From Agathobaculum massiliense (GTDB taxonomy: Bacteria; Bacillota; Clostridia; Oscillospirales; Butyricicoccaceae), in contig NZ_OMPN01000001.1 of assembly GCF_900291975.1 (NCBI RefSeq), positions 1,736,001-1,800,000 on the forward strand: DNA of 64,000 nucleotides. Direction: 5' to 3'. This document shows, piece by piece, positions 47,040 to 55,023 of this stretch; the first letter of the stretch is position 1, and every line of letters begins with the position of its first letter. The notes under the pieces were generated by a model. That model saw only the letters and a list, made by a program, of their open reading frames with translations, did not search any database and was not told the DNA's origin. Position numbers and translations under genes: made by a program.

Positions 47040-47585
47040 ATGGACGAGCAGAAAAAAACGCCGGACGGGCCCAAGCCGGAAAAAAAGCTCAGCCGCACGA
47101 CGCTTACCTTTTATATCATCGGCCTGTTTACCGTGGCGCTCGCGCTGATTTTAATCAGCTATATCGCGCAGGCTCGCGCGGACAGGCAGCTTGACACGCT
47201 GACTAACCAGTTGACCGAGCAGCAAACGGTCGCGCAGGGCGCGACACAGAAAATGGAAGACCTGCAAAAGCAGTTCGACGCGCAGAGCAAGGCGCTGGAC
47301 GGTGTGCGCAGCGCGCTCGACAGCGAGCTGGCGCACACTGATGTGGTCGCCGCCGCTACGCTGCGCATGGAGGAACGCGACGTATACGCCGGCTTGGCGC
47401 GCATCAGCGCACAGCTTTTATCGGAAAACACGGAGGACGCGGTGCGGGAATACGACGCGCTGGTGGAAAAATACGGTGCAGAACGTCTGCTCGGCCGCGC
47501 AGCGGAAAATTCGTTCGGCTCGGATATCAACAAATTATTTGAAGCCGTGCAAAAGCAAATAGAGGATTTAACAACAGAAGAATAA
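47040..47585 (+). CDS. Membrane-anchored coiled-coil protein, function unknown
   Basis: The 181-residue protein has a charged N-terminus (DEQKKTPDGPKPEKKLS), one transmembrane segment at about 23-44 (FYIIGLFTVALALILISYIA) and an extended coiled coil after it (DTLTNQLTEQQTVAQGATQKM to LEIEEL-type heptads), probably outside the cell. It lies ten bases after parB and 16 before serS, so it is transcribed with soj and parB. I do not recognise a family. The start is the ATG at 47040 following AAGGAGG. Confidence 0.75.
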   Translation: MDEQKKTPDGPKPEKKLSRTTLTFYIIGLFTVALALILISYIAQARADRQLDTLTNQLTEQQTVAQGATQKMEDLQKQFDAQSKALDGVRSALDSELAHTDVVAAATLRMEERDVYAGLARISAQLLSENTEDAVREYDALVEKYGAERLLGRAAENSFGSDINKLFEAVQKQIEDLTTEE

Positions 47586-47601
47586 AAAGGAGTAACGTAA
47601 A

Positions 47602-48897
47602 ATGCTGGATATCAAATTTGTCAGACAGAATCCGGACGCGGTGAAAGAGAACATTAAAAAGAAGTTCCAGGACGAAAAGCTGCCGCTCGTTGACGAGGTC
47701 ATCGAATTCGACGCCAAATTCCGCGCCGCCAAGACCCGCTGCGACGAGCTGCGCGCCATGCGCAACAAAAAGTCCAAGGAGATCGGCGGCCTGATGGCAA
47801 AGGGCCAGAAGGACGAAGCCGAGCAGGTCAAGGCCGAGGTCAAGGCCATGGCGGACGAGATGGCAAGGCTGGAAGAGGATGAAAAGACCTTTGCCGAGGA
47901 AGTCAAAAACCGTATGATGGTCATTCCGAACATCATTGATCCGTCCGTGCCGATCGGTAAGGATGACTCGGAAAATGTGGAGATCGAAAAGTTCGGCGAC
48001 CCCGTTGTTCCGAATTATGAAATACCGTATCACGTCGATATCATGGAATCCTTTGATGGCATCGACTTGGATGCTGCCCGCAAGACGTCGGGCAACGGCT
48101 TCTATTACCTGAAAGGGGACATCGCGCGGCTGCATTCGTCCATCCTGTCCTATGCGCGCGACTTCATGATCGACCGCGGCTTCACCTACTATATCCCGCC
48201 GTTTATGATCCACGGCGACGTGGTCAAAGGCGTCATGTCCTTCAAGGAAATGGAGAACATGATGTACAAGATCGAGGGCGAGGACCTGTACCTGATCGGC
48301 ACCTCCGAGCATTCCATGATCGGCAAGTTCATCGATTCGATTAACGACGAGGATACCCTGCCGCAGACGCTCACCAGCTATTCGCCCTGCTTCCGCAAGG
48401 AGGTCGGCGCGCACGGCATAGAGGAGCGCGGCGTTTACCGCATCCACCAGTTTGAAAAACAGGAAATGGTCGTGGTCTGCAAGCCGGAGGAATCCCCGAT
48501 GTGGTACGACAAGCTGTGGCAGAACACGGTGGACTTCTTCCGCTCGCTGGAGATTCCGGTGCGCACGCTGGAGTGCTGCTCGGGCGACCTGGCCGACCTC
48601 AAGGTCAAGTCGTGCGATGTGGAGGCGTGGTCACCGCGCCAGAAGAAGTATTTCGAGGTCGGCTCCTGCTCCAACCTGGGCGACGCGCAGGCGCGTCGTC
48701 TGGGCATCCGCGTGCGCGGCAAGGATGCCAAGGAACTGTACTTCGCGCATACGCTCAACAACACGGTTGTCGCACCGCCGCGCATGCTGATCGCGTTCCT
48801 GGAGAACAACCTGCGCGCGGACGGCTCGGTGGCTATCCCGCAGCCGCTTCAGCCGTATATGGGCGGCAAGACTGAGATTCGCAGAAAAGGAGAATGA
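47602..48897 (+). CDS. serS: Seryl-tRNA synthetase
   Basis: The 431-residue protein has the N-terminal tRNA-binding coiled coil (FRAAKTRCDELRAMRNKKSKE) and a class II catalytic core: motif 2 FRKEVGAHGIEERGVYRIHQFEK and motif 3 HTLNNTVVAPPRMLIAFLENN. The invariant motif 3 Arg is kept, but the common bacterial form is GSGLAVGRTLVA, so this belongs to a divergent SerRS type. No T-box is seen in the 16-base gap upstream, so it depends on the soj transcript. Confidence 0.92.
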   Translation: MLDIKFVRQNPDAVKENIKKKFQDEKLPLVDEVIEFDAKFRAAKTRCDELRAMRNKKSKEIGGLMAKGQKDEAEQVKAEVKAMADEMARLEEDEKTFAEEVKNRMMVIPNIIDPSVPIGKDDSENVEIEKFGDPVVPNYEIPYHVDIMESFDGIDLDAARKTSGNGFYYLKGDIARLHSSILSYARDFMIDRGFTYYIPPFMIHGDVVKGVMSFKEMENMMYKIEGEDLYLIGTSEHSMIGKFIDSINDEDTLPQTLTSYSPCFRKEVGAHGIEERGVYRIHQFEKQEMVVVCKPEESPMWYDKLWQNTVDFFRSLEIPVRTLECCSGDLADLKVKSCDVEAWSPRQKKYFEVGSCSNLGDAQARRLGIRVRGKDAKELYFAHTLNNTVVAPPRMLIAFLENNLRADGSVAIPQPLQPYMGGKTEIRRKGE

Positions 48898-48900
48898 GGC

Positions 48901-49290
48901 ATGGAAATTGGCATCAAGGGCGAGCAGAAGCTCACCGTCACCGCAGATAAGCTCGCATCCAACGTCGGCAGCGGCCTGGTGGCCGTGTTTGCGACGCCGA
49001 TGATGGTCGCCGCGATTGAGAATACCGCCGCGGCCAGCGTGGAGGCACATCTGGAAGCAGGCAAGACCACGGTCGGTACGCTGGTTAACGTCAGTCATGT
49101 TGCGGCGACGCCTGAGGGTATGGAGGTCCGCGTCGAGACCGAGCTGACCGAGATCGCGCCGAACGGCAAGATCTTAACCTTCCATGTCGCGGCCTATGAC
49201 GAGGCCGGCCTGATCGGCGAGGGTACGCACCAGCGCGCCATTGTGGACAAGGCGCGCTTTGAAGCCAAGGCGCAGGCGAAAAAGGGATAA
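48901..49290 (+). CDS. FlK-like hotdog-fold acyl-CoA thioesterase
   Basis: The 129-residue hotdog protein resembles fluoroacetyl-CoA thioesterase FlK. The catalytic triad appears intact: Thr in FATPMMVAAIE, Glu eight residues further in the same segment, and His in NVSHVAATPEGM. It would hydrolyse a short acyl-CoA; fluoroacetate itself is unlikely to be the natural substrate here. It starts three bases after serS and ends the operon at a terminator. Confidence 0.82.
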   Translation: MEIGIKGEQKLTVTADKLASNVGSGLVAVFATPMMVAAIENTAAASVEAHLEAGKTTVGTLVNVSHVAATPEGMEVRVETELTEIAPNGKILTFHVAAYDEAGLIGEGTHQRAIVDKARFEAKAQAKKG

Positions 49291-49293
49291 GGA

Positions 49294-49318
49294 AAAAGCG
49301 CCGCAATGCGGCGCTTTT
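49294..49318. terminator. Terminator after the thioesterase gene
   Basis: AAAAGCGCCGC (49294-49304) and GCGGCGCTTTT (49308-49318) pair perfectly with a three-base loop; convergent genes lie on either side. Confidence 0.9.
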
Positions 49319-49328
49319 CTGCTGTTTT

Positions 49329-49772
49329 TCAGAGAACAGGGACATAAAATTGGCACCTTCCCCGCTGCACGAGGGAAAGCGGATAGGCTTCCAGCATCGG
49401 GCGGGATGGGTCGGCGGATAATCCACAGCAACCAACGGTGCGGACAGCCGTGCCGTATATTTCGGAAAGCGCCTCCGGCGTGTGCGGCACAGTAAAACAG
49501 ACGTAACGCCCGTCCGGCAGGTAGCCTGAACGGGTATCCGGCAGCCGCGCCGCCAGCCGGAGGACAAGGCAGGCGTCATACCGGCAGGCTTCGGGCGGCG
49601 TGCAGGCGGGGTCGTCCCAGGCGGCGCAGAAAATGACTGACCCCGCATCCAGCAGGTCGGCGTCCCGTGCCAGACGTTTGAGCCGTTCCACCAGCGCACG
49701 GTTTTCCGGTCCATAGGGGCCGGTGCGGCGCAGGAAAGCAATCGGCAGGGCGGGCAGTTCGATCAGTTTCAT
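49329..49772 (-). CDS. GyrI-like small-molecule-binding protein
   Basis: The 147-residue protein has the SHS2-type GyrI/effector-binding fold seen in SbmC and in the C-terminal domain of AraC-type BmrR/Rob proteins: MKLIELPALPIAFLRRTGPYG at the start, CRYDACLVLRL in the middle and FTVPHTPEALSEIYGTAVR after it. No DNA-binding domain is attached. Such stand-alone proteins bind hydrophobic or toxic molecules; inhibition of gyrase has been shown only for the E. coli protein. Confidence 0.8.
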   Translation of the reverse strand: MKLIELPALPIAFLRRTGPYGPENRALVERLKRLARDADLLDAGSVIFCAAWDDPACTPPEACRYDACLVLRLAARLPDTRSGYLPDGRYVCFTVPHTPEALSEIYGTAVRTVGCCGLSADPSRPMLEAYPLSLVQRGRCQFYVPVL

Positions 49773-49878
49773 AACAGAATGTTCCTTTCAGTGGATTGAC
49801 CGGTCTGGGAACAGGATAACCCGATTTAAAATGCTTTTCAAGGGTGTTTTTATAATATTTTAGAACTTTTTTCGGAAA

Positions 49879-50466
49879 TCATTTTGCTCCGCAAAATGCT
49901 GCGGCGAACGCCCCGCCGGCCTGCGCGGCAAAACGCGCATGGCCCTCGGCCGTGAAATGCACCCCGTCGAAGCACAGGGGGATATCCCAGCATCCCGCGT
50001 CGGCAAAGGCCGCGCCGCTTTCGCCGGCCAGTATCCGGTAATACCCTGCAAGGTGCGCGGAGGCGGCGAGCAGCGCCTCCTCCCGCACCCAGTCGCCGGG
50101 ATGGAAGCATGGCGGGGCGATCAGCAGGAAGGGAACGCCTAAGCTCGATAGGCATACGAGCAGACGCTCCATCCGCGCGGCCGCAGCCGCGGGCGGCACG
50201 CCGAGCAGCAGGTCATTCGAGCCGAGCATCACGCAAAGCCCGTCGAACGGCCGCAGCGCCGCGAGCTGGCCGCACAGCGTCCGCAGCTCGAATGGGGTAT
50301 GCGGGATGGCGCGGCCGTTTTCCCCAAGGTTGTAGATGATCCATTCCGGCCGCGCGTTCAACCGCGCGGTCCAGCGCACACAGTCCGGCCAGCGTCCGCC
50401 GCCGAAGCCGCGCGGGTCGTAGCCCCAGGTGTTGGAATCCCCCAGACAGACGATCGCTTTAGACAA
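49879..50466 (-). CDS. SGNH/GDSL-family hydrolase
   Basis: The 195-residue protein shows the SGNH blocks: IVCLGDSNTWGYDPR (nucleophilic Ser), NLGENGRAIP (Gly), MLGSNDLLLGVP (Asn) and DGVHFTAEGHARFA (Asp and His). It is likely a cytoplasmic esterase or acyl hydrolase with no signal peptide. The start is a TTG at 50466 preceded by GAGGAGGGG; the longer ATG reading upstream adds an unrelated hydrophobic stretch and has no such site. The substrate is unknown. Confidence 0.82.
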   Translation of the reverse strand: MSKAIVCLGDSNTWGYDPRGFGGGRWPDCVRWTARLNARPEWIIYNLGENGRAIPHTPFELRTLCGQLAALRPFDGLCVMLGSNDLLLGVPPAAAAARMERLLVCLSSLGVPFLLIAPPCFHPGDWVREEALLAASAHLAGYYRILAGESGAAFADAGCWDIPLCFDGVHFTAEGHARFAAQAGGAFAAAFCGAK

Positions 50467-50574
50467 ACCGGACCCCTCCTCAAAAGCTGTTGGTGACAAA
50501 CTCACAGTAATCGACAGAAAAACGGGTATAATAAAAGCATACCAGAAATACAAATAGAAAAGGAGCTGTTGACA

Positions 50575-50898
50575 ATGGCAATGCTGCATATTACCAAGGA
50601 AAACTATCAGGAACTCGTGGAACAGTCTGCGCAGCCGGTGCTGCTGGAATTCTGGGCGCCGTGGTGTACCTACTGCCGCCGGATTGCGGGCGTGGTCGCC
50701 AAGCTGCCCGAGGCCTACGCGGGGCGCGCGGCGGTCGCCCAGGTCAACATTGACGAGCAGCCCGAGCTGGCGCAGCGGTTCTCGGTCGATACCATCCCCT
50801 CACTCATCCTTGTGAAAAATGGGGCGGCGGGCGAGAAGTTGGTCGCGCCGGGTTCCAAGGCGGATATCGACGCTTGGATGCAGGCGCAGTCCGTATAA
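50575..50898 (+). CDS. trxA: Thioredoxin with atypical WCTYC active site
   Basis: The 107-residue protein has the thioredoxin fold with active site FWAPWCTYCRR (Cys31, Cys34) and cis-Pro in DTIPSLILVKNG. The two residues between the catalytic Cys are Thr-Tyr instead of Gly-Pro, which should shift its redox potential. It is 21 bases upstream of thioredoxin reductase, so the reductase is its likely electron donor. The start is the ATG at 50575, nine bases after AGGAG; the TTG at 50569 is too close. Confidence 0.92.
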   Translation: MAMLHITKENYQELVEQSAQPVLLEFWAPWCTYCRRIAGVVAKLPEAYAGRAAVAQVNIDEQPELAQRFSVDTIPSLILVKNGAAGEKLVAPGSKADIDAWMQAQSV

Positions 50899-50919
50899 AC
50901 AGGAAAGCGAGACAGGCCT

Positions 50920-51843
50920 ATGGGAAAAATATATGATATGCTGGTCATTGGCGGCGGGCCGGGCGGCTATACCGCAGCGCTGTACGGCGCCCGTGCCGGA
51001 CTGAGCGTGCTGGTGATCGAAAAGCTGTCCGCGGGTGGGCAGATGGCCACCACCGAGCAGGTGGAGAATTACCCGGGCTTTGACGAGCCGATCGACGGCT
51101 TTGAGCTGGGCGAGCGCATGCAGCGCGGTGCGGAGCGGTTCGGCGCGGAATCGCTGCTGGCGACCGTGACAGAGGCTAGCCTGGAAGGGCCGGTCAAGCG
51201 GGTCACGACCGACGAGGGCGTAGTCGAGGGGCGGACGGTGGTACTCGCCACAGGCGCGTCGCCGCGTCCGCTCGGCGTGCCGGAGGAGCAGGCGCTGGTC
51301 GGCCGCGGCATGGCCTACTGCGCAGCGTGTGACGGGATGTTCTATAAGGGACGGACGGTCTGCGTGGTCGGCGGCGGCAACACCGCGGTCGGGGACGCGC
51401 TGCTGCTTGCCAAGCTGTGCGAAAAGGTGTACCTGATCCACCGCCGCGATACGCTGCGCGCCTCCAAGGTATATGAAAAATCCCTGCAGGCCGCGGAAAA
51501 CCTGGAAATTGTCTGGGACAGCCGCGTGACAAGGCTGCTCCATGCCGAGCGCGTCACCGGCGTGCAGGTGGAAAACGTCAAAACCGGCGCGGTCCGCTCG
51601 ATCGCGTGCGACGGCGTGTTCGCGGCGGTCGGCCGCGTGCCGGACACCGCGCTGCTGGCCAGCCAGGTCGCGTTGGACGAACAGGGCTACCTGATCGCGG
51701 ACGAGACGACGCGCACCAGCGTCGCGGGCGTGTTCGCGGTGGGCGACGTGCGCACCAAGGCGGTGCGGCAGATCGTCACCGCCGCGTCGGACGGTGCGGT
51801 CGCCGCGCATTTCGCGGAGGAATATCTCAACAGCATAACATGA
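50920..51843 (+). CDS. trxB: Thioredoxin reductase
   Basis: The 307-residue flavoprotein passes electrons from NADPH to thioredoxin. It has the FAD motif GGGPGGYTAALYGARAG, the redox-active pair AYCAACDG, the NADPH motif VVGGGNTAVGDALLLA with HRRDTLRAS, and the C-terminal FAD motif GVFAVGDVRTK. It is co-transcribed with the thioredoxin gene and followed by a terminator. Confidence 0.96.
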   Translation: MGKIYDMLVIGGGPGGYTAALYGARAGLSVLVIEKLSAGGQMATTEQVENYPGFDEPIDGFELGERMQRGAERFGAESLLATVTEASLEGPVKRVTTDEGVVEGRTVVLATGASPRPLGVPEEQALVGRGMAYCAACDGMFYKGRTVCVVGGGNTAVGDALLLAKLCEKVYLIHRRDTLRASKVYEKSLQAAENLEIVWDSRVTRLLHAERVTGVQVENVKTGAVRSIACDGVFAAVGRVPDTALLASQVALDEQGYLIADETTRTSVAGVFAVGDVRTKAVRQIVTAASDGAVAAHFAEEYLNSIT

Positions 51844-51864
51844 CGTTCCGACAGGGAGCGGACA

Positions 51865-51892
51865 AAAACGGCCGCGTAAGCGGCCGTTTTTT
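51865..51892. terminator. Terminator between trxB and the crp-type gene
   Basis: AAAACGGCCGC (51865-51875) and GCGGCCGTTTT (51880-51890) with loop GTAA, T run following; it serves both convergent genes. Confidence 0.92.
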
Positions 51893-51910
51893 GATGCGGG
51901 CAGCGTCCGG

Positions 51911-52579
51911 TCAGCGCAGGCTGTCGCCGGCGGTGCGGTACAGGCCGTCGATATTGGTCAGCGCGATGCTGCCGCGCTCCAGCTGTACGAGCCCTTCGCT
52001 TTGAAAATACCGGAGCAGGCGGGTGACGACCTCTCGCGCGCTGCCTAGGTGCGCCGCAACGCGCTCATGCGTCAGCGGCAGGATATCCGCGCCGGACAGG
52101 CCGCGCTCTTCCAGCAGGAACGCCGCGAGGCGGCTGTCCAGCTTGCGGTTGAGGAGTTGGTCCATCAGCCACATCACCTCGGAAAAGCGCGCCGCCATCA
52201 ACTCGTTGGTATAGCCGGCCACAGCCGCGGATTGCTCCATAAGCGTTTTGTAAACATCCGGCGGGATGCGGAGCACATCAGTCGGCTCCTCCGCGGAGAT
52301 CATCACGTCAAACTGGATGCTGCGCATAATGCAGGAGGCGGAAAACAGGCAGATATCGCGTTCAAGCAGGCGGTACAGCGTCAGCTCCTTGCCCTCGCCG
52401 GACAGGGTGTAGGCGCGCAGCCGTCCCTTGACGACGATGAACAGCCCCGCGCAGTCGCTGCTGCCCGCGTGCAGGATATTGCCGGCCTCAAAGCGCGCGC
52501 TGGAAACGGCGCTTTGCAGCAGGTCGCGCTGCGCGTCGGTCAGTTTCGGCCAGAAAGGGAAATATTGCTCGACAGACAT
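51911..52579 (-). CDS. Crp/Fnr-family transcriptional regulator
   Basis: The 222-residue protein has a cyclic-nucleotide-binding-like domain (AGNILHAGSSDCAGLFIVVKG, with ASCIMRSIQFDVMISAEEP) and a C-terminal winged helix (LTHERVAAHLGSAREVVTRLLRYF). The Fnr-type Cys cluster at the N-terminus is absent and the cAMP-binding Arg-Ser pair is not visible, so the effector is unknown. Its nearest neighbours are the thioredoxin system and tRNA-Leu; a redox link is speculation. Confidence 0.88.
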   Translation of the reverse strand: MSVEQYFPFWPKLTDAQRDLLQSAVSSARFEAGNILHAGSSDCAGLFIVVKGRLRAYTLSGEGKELTLYRLLERDICLFSASCIMRSIQFDVMISAEEPTDVLRIPPDVYKTLMEQSAAVAGYTNELMAARFSEVMWLMDQLLNRKLDSRLAAFLLEERGLSGADILPLTHERVAAHLGSAREVVTRLLRYFQSEGLVQLERGSIALTNIDGLYRTAGDSLR

Positions 52580-52609
52580 AGCAGAAGCCCTCCAGAATCA
52601 GTAAAGCGG

Positions 52610-52635
52610 AAAACCGGCCCCTCCAGGCCGGTTTT
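52610..52635 (-). terminator. Terminator of tRNA-Leu
   Basis: AAAACCGGCC (52610-52619) and GGCCGGTTTT (52626-52635) pair perfectly and lie eight bases beyond the tRNA 3' end in the leftward direction. Confidence 0.85.
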
Positions 52636-52642
52636 CGCCGTA

Positions 52643-52727
52643 TGGTGCACCCGAGGGGAGTTGAACCCCTACCTCCTGCGAGACCAGAACCTAAATCTGG
52701 CGCGTATGCCAATTTCGCCACGGGTGC
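52643..52727 (-). tRNA. tRNA-Leu (anticodon TAG)
   Basis: Read leftward the 85 bases give acceptor GCACCCG/CGGGTGC, anticodon stem CCAGA/TCTGG with loop TTTAGGT (anticodon TAG), the long variable arm of leucine tRNAs, T arm AGGGG-TTCAACT-CCCCT and encoded CCA. Confidence 0.97.
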
Positions 52728-52739
52728 GGATACGTTTCC

Positions 52740-52768
52740 AGTATACCCGCAAAAAGCGGATTTGTCAA
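52740..52768 (-). promoter_or_regulatory. Promoter of tRNA-Leu
   Basis: Read leftward: perfect TTGACA (52768-52763), 17-base spacer, TATACT (52745-52740). Confidence 0.9.
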
Positions 52769-52840
52769 TCGAAGCGCGCCCGCGCGCTGGAAAACCGGAT
52801 AAAAATTATGCAATTTCCAGTACCAAACGGGTGGGCTTTG

Positions 52841-52850
52841 TGCTATACTA
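52841..52850 (+). promoter_or_regulatory. Extended -10 promoter of the lipoprotein gene
   Basis: TGC followed by TATACT (52845-52850); the -35 region is weak. The start codon is about 44 bases downstream. Confidence 0.5.
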
Positions 52851-52893
52851 AATCTGTATAAGTGTCTGCATTGATTGTGAACGGGAGAGCTTC

Positions 52894-54231
52894 ATGAAAT
52901 TGATCCGAACCATCCCCGTGCTGGCCGTGCTGCTGTTTGCGCTGTCCGGCTGCACGTTCCCATCGGGCGACGACCTGCTCGCCGCGCCCAAGCCATCCGC
53001 CAACTACCAGACCCTGCAGGTCGAGCTGGAAAACCTGCTCTCGTCGGGCGTTACCTATACCGCGCCGACCGACGGGGAAAACCGCTCGCCTATCCAGCTT
53101 GTCGATCTGGACGGGGACGGGGCGGATGAAGCGATCGCGTTTTTCCGCGGTTCCAGCTCGGTGACGAGCAACGCGTTCAAGGTCTATGTTTATAAAAAAC
53201 AAGACCAGCAGTATGTCTGCACGGGCGCGATCGAGGGGAAAGGCACCGCGATCCTGTCGGTCGATTACCCCACGATCACACCGGCCGGCCGGCGCGGCAT
53301 GTTGATTGCCTGGAAGCTGCCGGGAGACGGCGTGGGCGCGCTGACCATGTGCGATTTTGATAAAAACTGCGCACCGGGCTTGCTGCTTGAGACCGAATAC
53401 TCGGCCATGGAGCTGGCCGACCTGACAGGCGACGGCGCCAAGGACCTGCTGCTCATTACGAACAACCCCGCCGGACAGCGCGTGGCGCGGCTGTATCAGT
53501 ACCATATCGGGTTGGACCTGGTAGGCGAGGCGGCTACCAGCGCCGAGGCGGTTTCGGTCGAACGGATGACAAGCGGCCGCGTACAGAAAAACCAGCCCGC
53601 TGTGTTTGCAGAGCAAAAAACAACGAGCGGTGTCGGACTGACAACAGATATTTTTGTCTATGAGGACGGGACACTGCAAAATCTCGCGCTGGACAGCGAG
53701 GACTCCATCCATCGGGGTACCTATCGGCCGGTATCGGTCTACGCGGCCGATATCAACGGCGACGGCGTGACCGAGCTGCCGCGCGCCGTACTCATGGCGG
53801 GCTACGACGAAGCCGCCGCGACGGACGCGCTTTTCATGCTCGATTGGTATGTGTATAGCGTGGATCGGCCGCCAGTGCTGATGATGACCACCTATCAGAA
53901 TGTGTCTGACGGATGGATGTTTAAGATCGATGCAGAATGGCACGACCAGATCACGGCGGTCAAGACGAGCGAAAGCGGGATCAGCGCGGTTGAATTCGCG
54001 CAATATATCGGTGGTGGGCAGCAAATACCGTTGTTCACCATCTATTGCGTCACCGGAACGCTGCGGGATTATTATATCGGCCGTACCGACCTGCTTCAGC
54101 TCGGCCAGACCTCGCAGGCGGTCTACTTCGCGCGCTTTTCGGAGGACGCACAGCAGAGCGCGATCCAGATCGATGCCAACGGCGTAAAAGAGCGCTTCTC
54201 GCTCCTCACCCAGGCCTGGAGCAATGAATGA
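52894..54231 (+). CDS. Lipoprotein of unknown function upstream of a two-component system
   Basis: The 445-residue protein starts with a lipoprotein signal (MKLIRTIPVLAVLLFALSGC, Cys at residue 20). Two segments, LVDLDGDGADEAIAFF near residue 70 and ADLTGDGAKDLLLITN near 175, together with YAADINGDGVTELPRAVL near 290, are FG-GAP/VCBS-like Asp-Gly loops that may bind calcium, arranged as in a beta-propeller. It lies 25 bases before the response-regulator gene, so it may present an external signal to the kinase. No enzyme motif was seen. Confidence 0.78.
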   Translation: MKLIRTIPVLAVLLFALSGCTFPSGDDLLAAPKPSANYQTLQVELENLLSSGVTYTAPTDGENRSPIQLVDLDGDGADEAIAFFRGSSSVTSNAFKVYVYKKQDQQYVCTGAIEGKGTAILSVDYPTITPAGRRGMLIAWKLPGDGVGALTMCDFDKNCAPGLLLETEYSAMELADLTGDGAKDLLLITNNPAGQRVARLYQYHIGLDLVGEAATSAEAVSVERMTSGRVQKNQPAVFAEQKTTSGVGLTTDIFVYEDGTLQNLALDSEDSIHRGTYRPVSVYAADINGDGVTELPRAVLMAGYDEAAATDALFMLDWYVYSVDRPPVLMMTTYQNVSDGWMFKIDAEWHDQITAVKTSESGISAVEFAQYIGGGQQIPLFTIYCVTGTLRDYYIGRTDLLQLGQTSQAVYFARFSEDAQQSAIQIDANGVKERFSLLTQAWSNE

Positions 54232-54256
54232 ATGGTAAATCAAAGGAGGAACATCC

Positions 54257-54946
54257 ATGAAACGCAAAATACTGGTTTTGGAAGATGAAGAAAATATCCG
54301 CTCCTTTCTGGTCCTCAACCTGAAGCGGAGCGGTTACGAGGTGATAGAGGCCGAAACAGGCGAAGCGGCGCTGGAAAAATACCATGCCAACCAGGATATT
54401 GCGGTTGCGGTGCTGGATGTGATGCTGCCCGGCATCGACGGGTATGAGGTCTGCCGCGCTATGCGCGCCGCGGGCTATCAGGCGGGCGTTATCATGCTGA
54501 CCGCGCGCACCCAGGAGGCGGACAAGGTGACCGGCCTGATGAACGGCGCGGACGATTATGTGACCAAGCCGTTTTCCGTGATCGAGCTTGCCGCGCGCGT
54601 GGACGCGCTGTACCGGCGCGTGTCCGGCTCGCCCTTCTCGGAGGAGGATGTGATCAAGTCCGGCCCGTTCAAGCTCAACCTGCGCGCGCGAGAGGTACTC
54701 AAGAACGGCATCAAGATCGAGCTGACGCAGATCGAGTACGGGCTGCTGAAAGCGTTTATGGAGAACATCGGCAAGGCGCTCTCCCGCGACGAGCTGCTGG
54801 AGATGGTCTGGGGCCATCACTATGTGGGCGAGCTCAAGATCGTGGATGTAAATATCCGCCGCCTGCGCATCAAAATCGAGGATGATCCGGCGGAGCCATC
54901 GCATATCGTGACCGTGCGCGGCTACGGCTATATGTGGGAGGGTTGA
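54257..54946 (+). CDS. OmpR/PhoB-family response regulator
   Basis: The 229-residue regulator has a receiver (acidic pair in LEDEENIR, Asp in AVAVLDVMLPG, Lys in YVTKPFSV) and a winged-helix output domain (LTQIEYGLLKAFMENIGKALSRDELLEMVWG, VDVNIRRLRIKIEDDP). It is 77 bases upstream of its cognate kinase. The target genes are unknown; the upstream lipoprotein gene lies in the same direction. Confidence 0.93.
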   Translation: MKRKILVLEDEENIRSFLVLNLKRSGYEVIEAETGEAALEKYHANQDIAVAVLDVMLPGIDGYEVCRAMRAAGYQAGVIMLTARTQEADKVTGLMNGADDYVTKPFSVIELAARVDALYRRVSGSPFSEEDVIKSGPFKLNLRAREVLKNGIKIELTQIEYGLLKAFMENIGKALSRDELLEMVWGHHYVGELKIVDVNIRRLRIKIEDDPAEPSHIVTVRGYGYMWEG

Positions 54947-55023
54947 CCGCCGCAAGCAGGGAGCGCGCTGCCGCCCCCTGTGCGTTTGCCGCAACAGCCT
55001 GAGATGAGAAAGGCAGCTTACCT

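Noticed and set aside
47586..47601. T-box leader before serS.
   Set aside because: The gap to the preceding gene is only 16 bases and no T-box motif or antiterminator is present.
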